Positions 63,737-64,000 of a stretch of 64,000 bases of DNA are shown here, piece by piece (the first letter of the stretch is position 1; each line of letters begins with the position of its first letter). The notes beneath the pieces are model-generated. The model was not told where the DNA came from. It worked only from the letters and a program-made list of their open reading frames with translations, and did not search any database. The stretch is from Bryum argenteum. Lineage: Eukaryota; Streptophyta; Bryopsida; Bryales; Bryaceae. The stretch lies in assembly GCA_037043015.1 (NCBI GenBank), contig CM073322.1, positions 4,227,601-4,291,600 on the forward strand, given 5' to 3'. The translations under genes and the position numbers were made by a program.

Positions 63737-64000
63737 TGTTGTAAGGCCTCAAAACTCCCAAAAAGCCTAAAAACAGCCCTCGCTCATTGCAAGGTGCAAA
63801 TTTTTAACTTCTGAGAAATTATTGAGTATGTAACCGTAGGATCTAGTACCCAACTTGTACATGTATGTGTGAATGAAATCTTAGATTCAAACTCCTCACC
63901 AATTGTGAAATCGTAGTGTTCAAAGTTGAAAAACAAGTTTTTTTTTTCAAGTTTGTAAAATGGGTTTGAAGTGATTCGGGAACCAAAAAAACTAATTTCA
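63737..64000 (+). repeat. Family C-like fragment, runs off the window
   Basis: GTAACCGTAGGATCT and GAAATCGTAGTGTTCAAAGTTG follow the order of ACCGTAAGATCTTGTT and GAGATCATAACATCCAAAGTT in 50117-50713. Right part lies outside the window. Confidence 0.35.

Overview
This window is land-plant nuclear DNA. Its genes are spliced, with GT-AG introns of about 90 to 1,100 bp, and they include a NAC transcription factor, a plant Golgi PMT-type methyltransferase and a MUR3-like xyloglucan glycosyltransferase. Plant telo-boxes sit upstream of three housekeeping genes. Compact gene structures and moderate introns inside AT-rich, repeat-filled spacers suggest a small-genome non-seed plant, most likely a bryophyte. 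That placement is an inference and I cannot name the species.

Layout. 1-214: the 3' end of a cytosolic tyrosyl-tRNA synthetase gene (+). 1.0-4.3 kb: decayed Ty1/copia sequence in two orientations. 4.3-7.8 kb: non-autonomous repeats. 8.6-12.3 kb: a seven-exon PMT8/9-like methyltransferase (+). 14.0-14.8 kb: a two-exon LYR/FMC1-like mitochondrial assembly factor (-), convergent with PMT. 17.0-18.6 kb: UTP18, a WD40 protein of the SSU processome (+). 18.6-28.4 kb: gene-free and rich in repeats, including a 540-bp TTTA array. 28.4-29.8 kb: an intronless GT47 glycosyltransferase (+). 31.8-33.4 kb: a complete but inactivated Tc1-type transposon. 36.1-36.6 kb: ribosomal protein eL24 (+). 37-52 kb: no recognised gene, many small transposons. 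53.7-56.7 kb: a four-exon NAC factor (+). 57.2-60.0 kb: a four-exon short-chain dehydrogenase-like gene (-) convergent with the NAC gene; its catalytic motifs are degenerate. 60-64 kb: repeats only.

The eight genes are not a pathway. They are housekeeping (TyrRS, FMC1-like, UTP18, eL24), cell-wall or Golgi (PMT, GT47) and regulatory or metabolic (NAC, SDR-like) genes, each with its own promoter. UTP18, eL24 and the FMC1-like gene share an upstream telo-box, consistent with common growth-linked control.

The most unusual content lies between the genes. (i) Several families of short elements all end in 5'-TTAACCC(C/T)TAA and its inverse and are bounded by TTAA, as in piggyBac-type transposons; two pairs abut and share one TTAA. 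(ii) A tRNA-derived SINE family is present as two full copies, each with a perfect 13-14 bp target-site duplication and a TATC-type tail. (iii) A Tc1 element has animal-type DD34E spacing. (iv) At least three further MITE families have TA-type ends. (v) A 565-bp foldback sequence could form a long hairpin. All gene models were built by eye from splice sites and family resemblance; no database search was possible.
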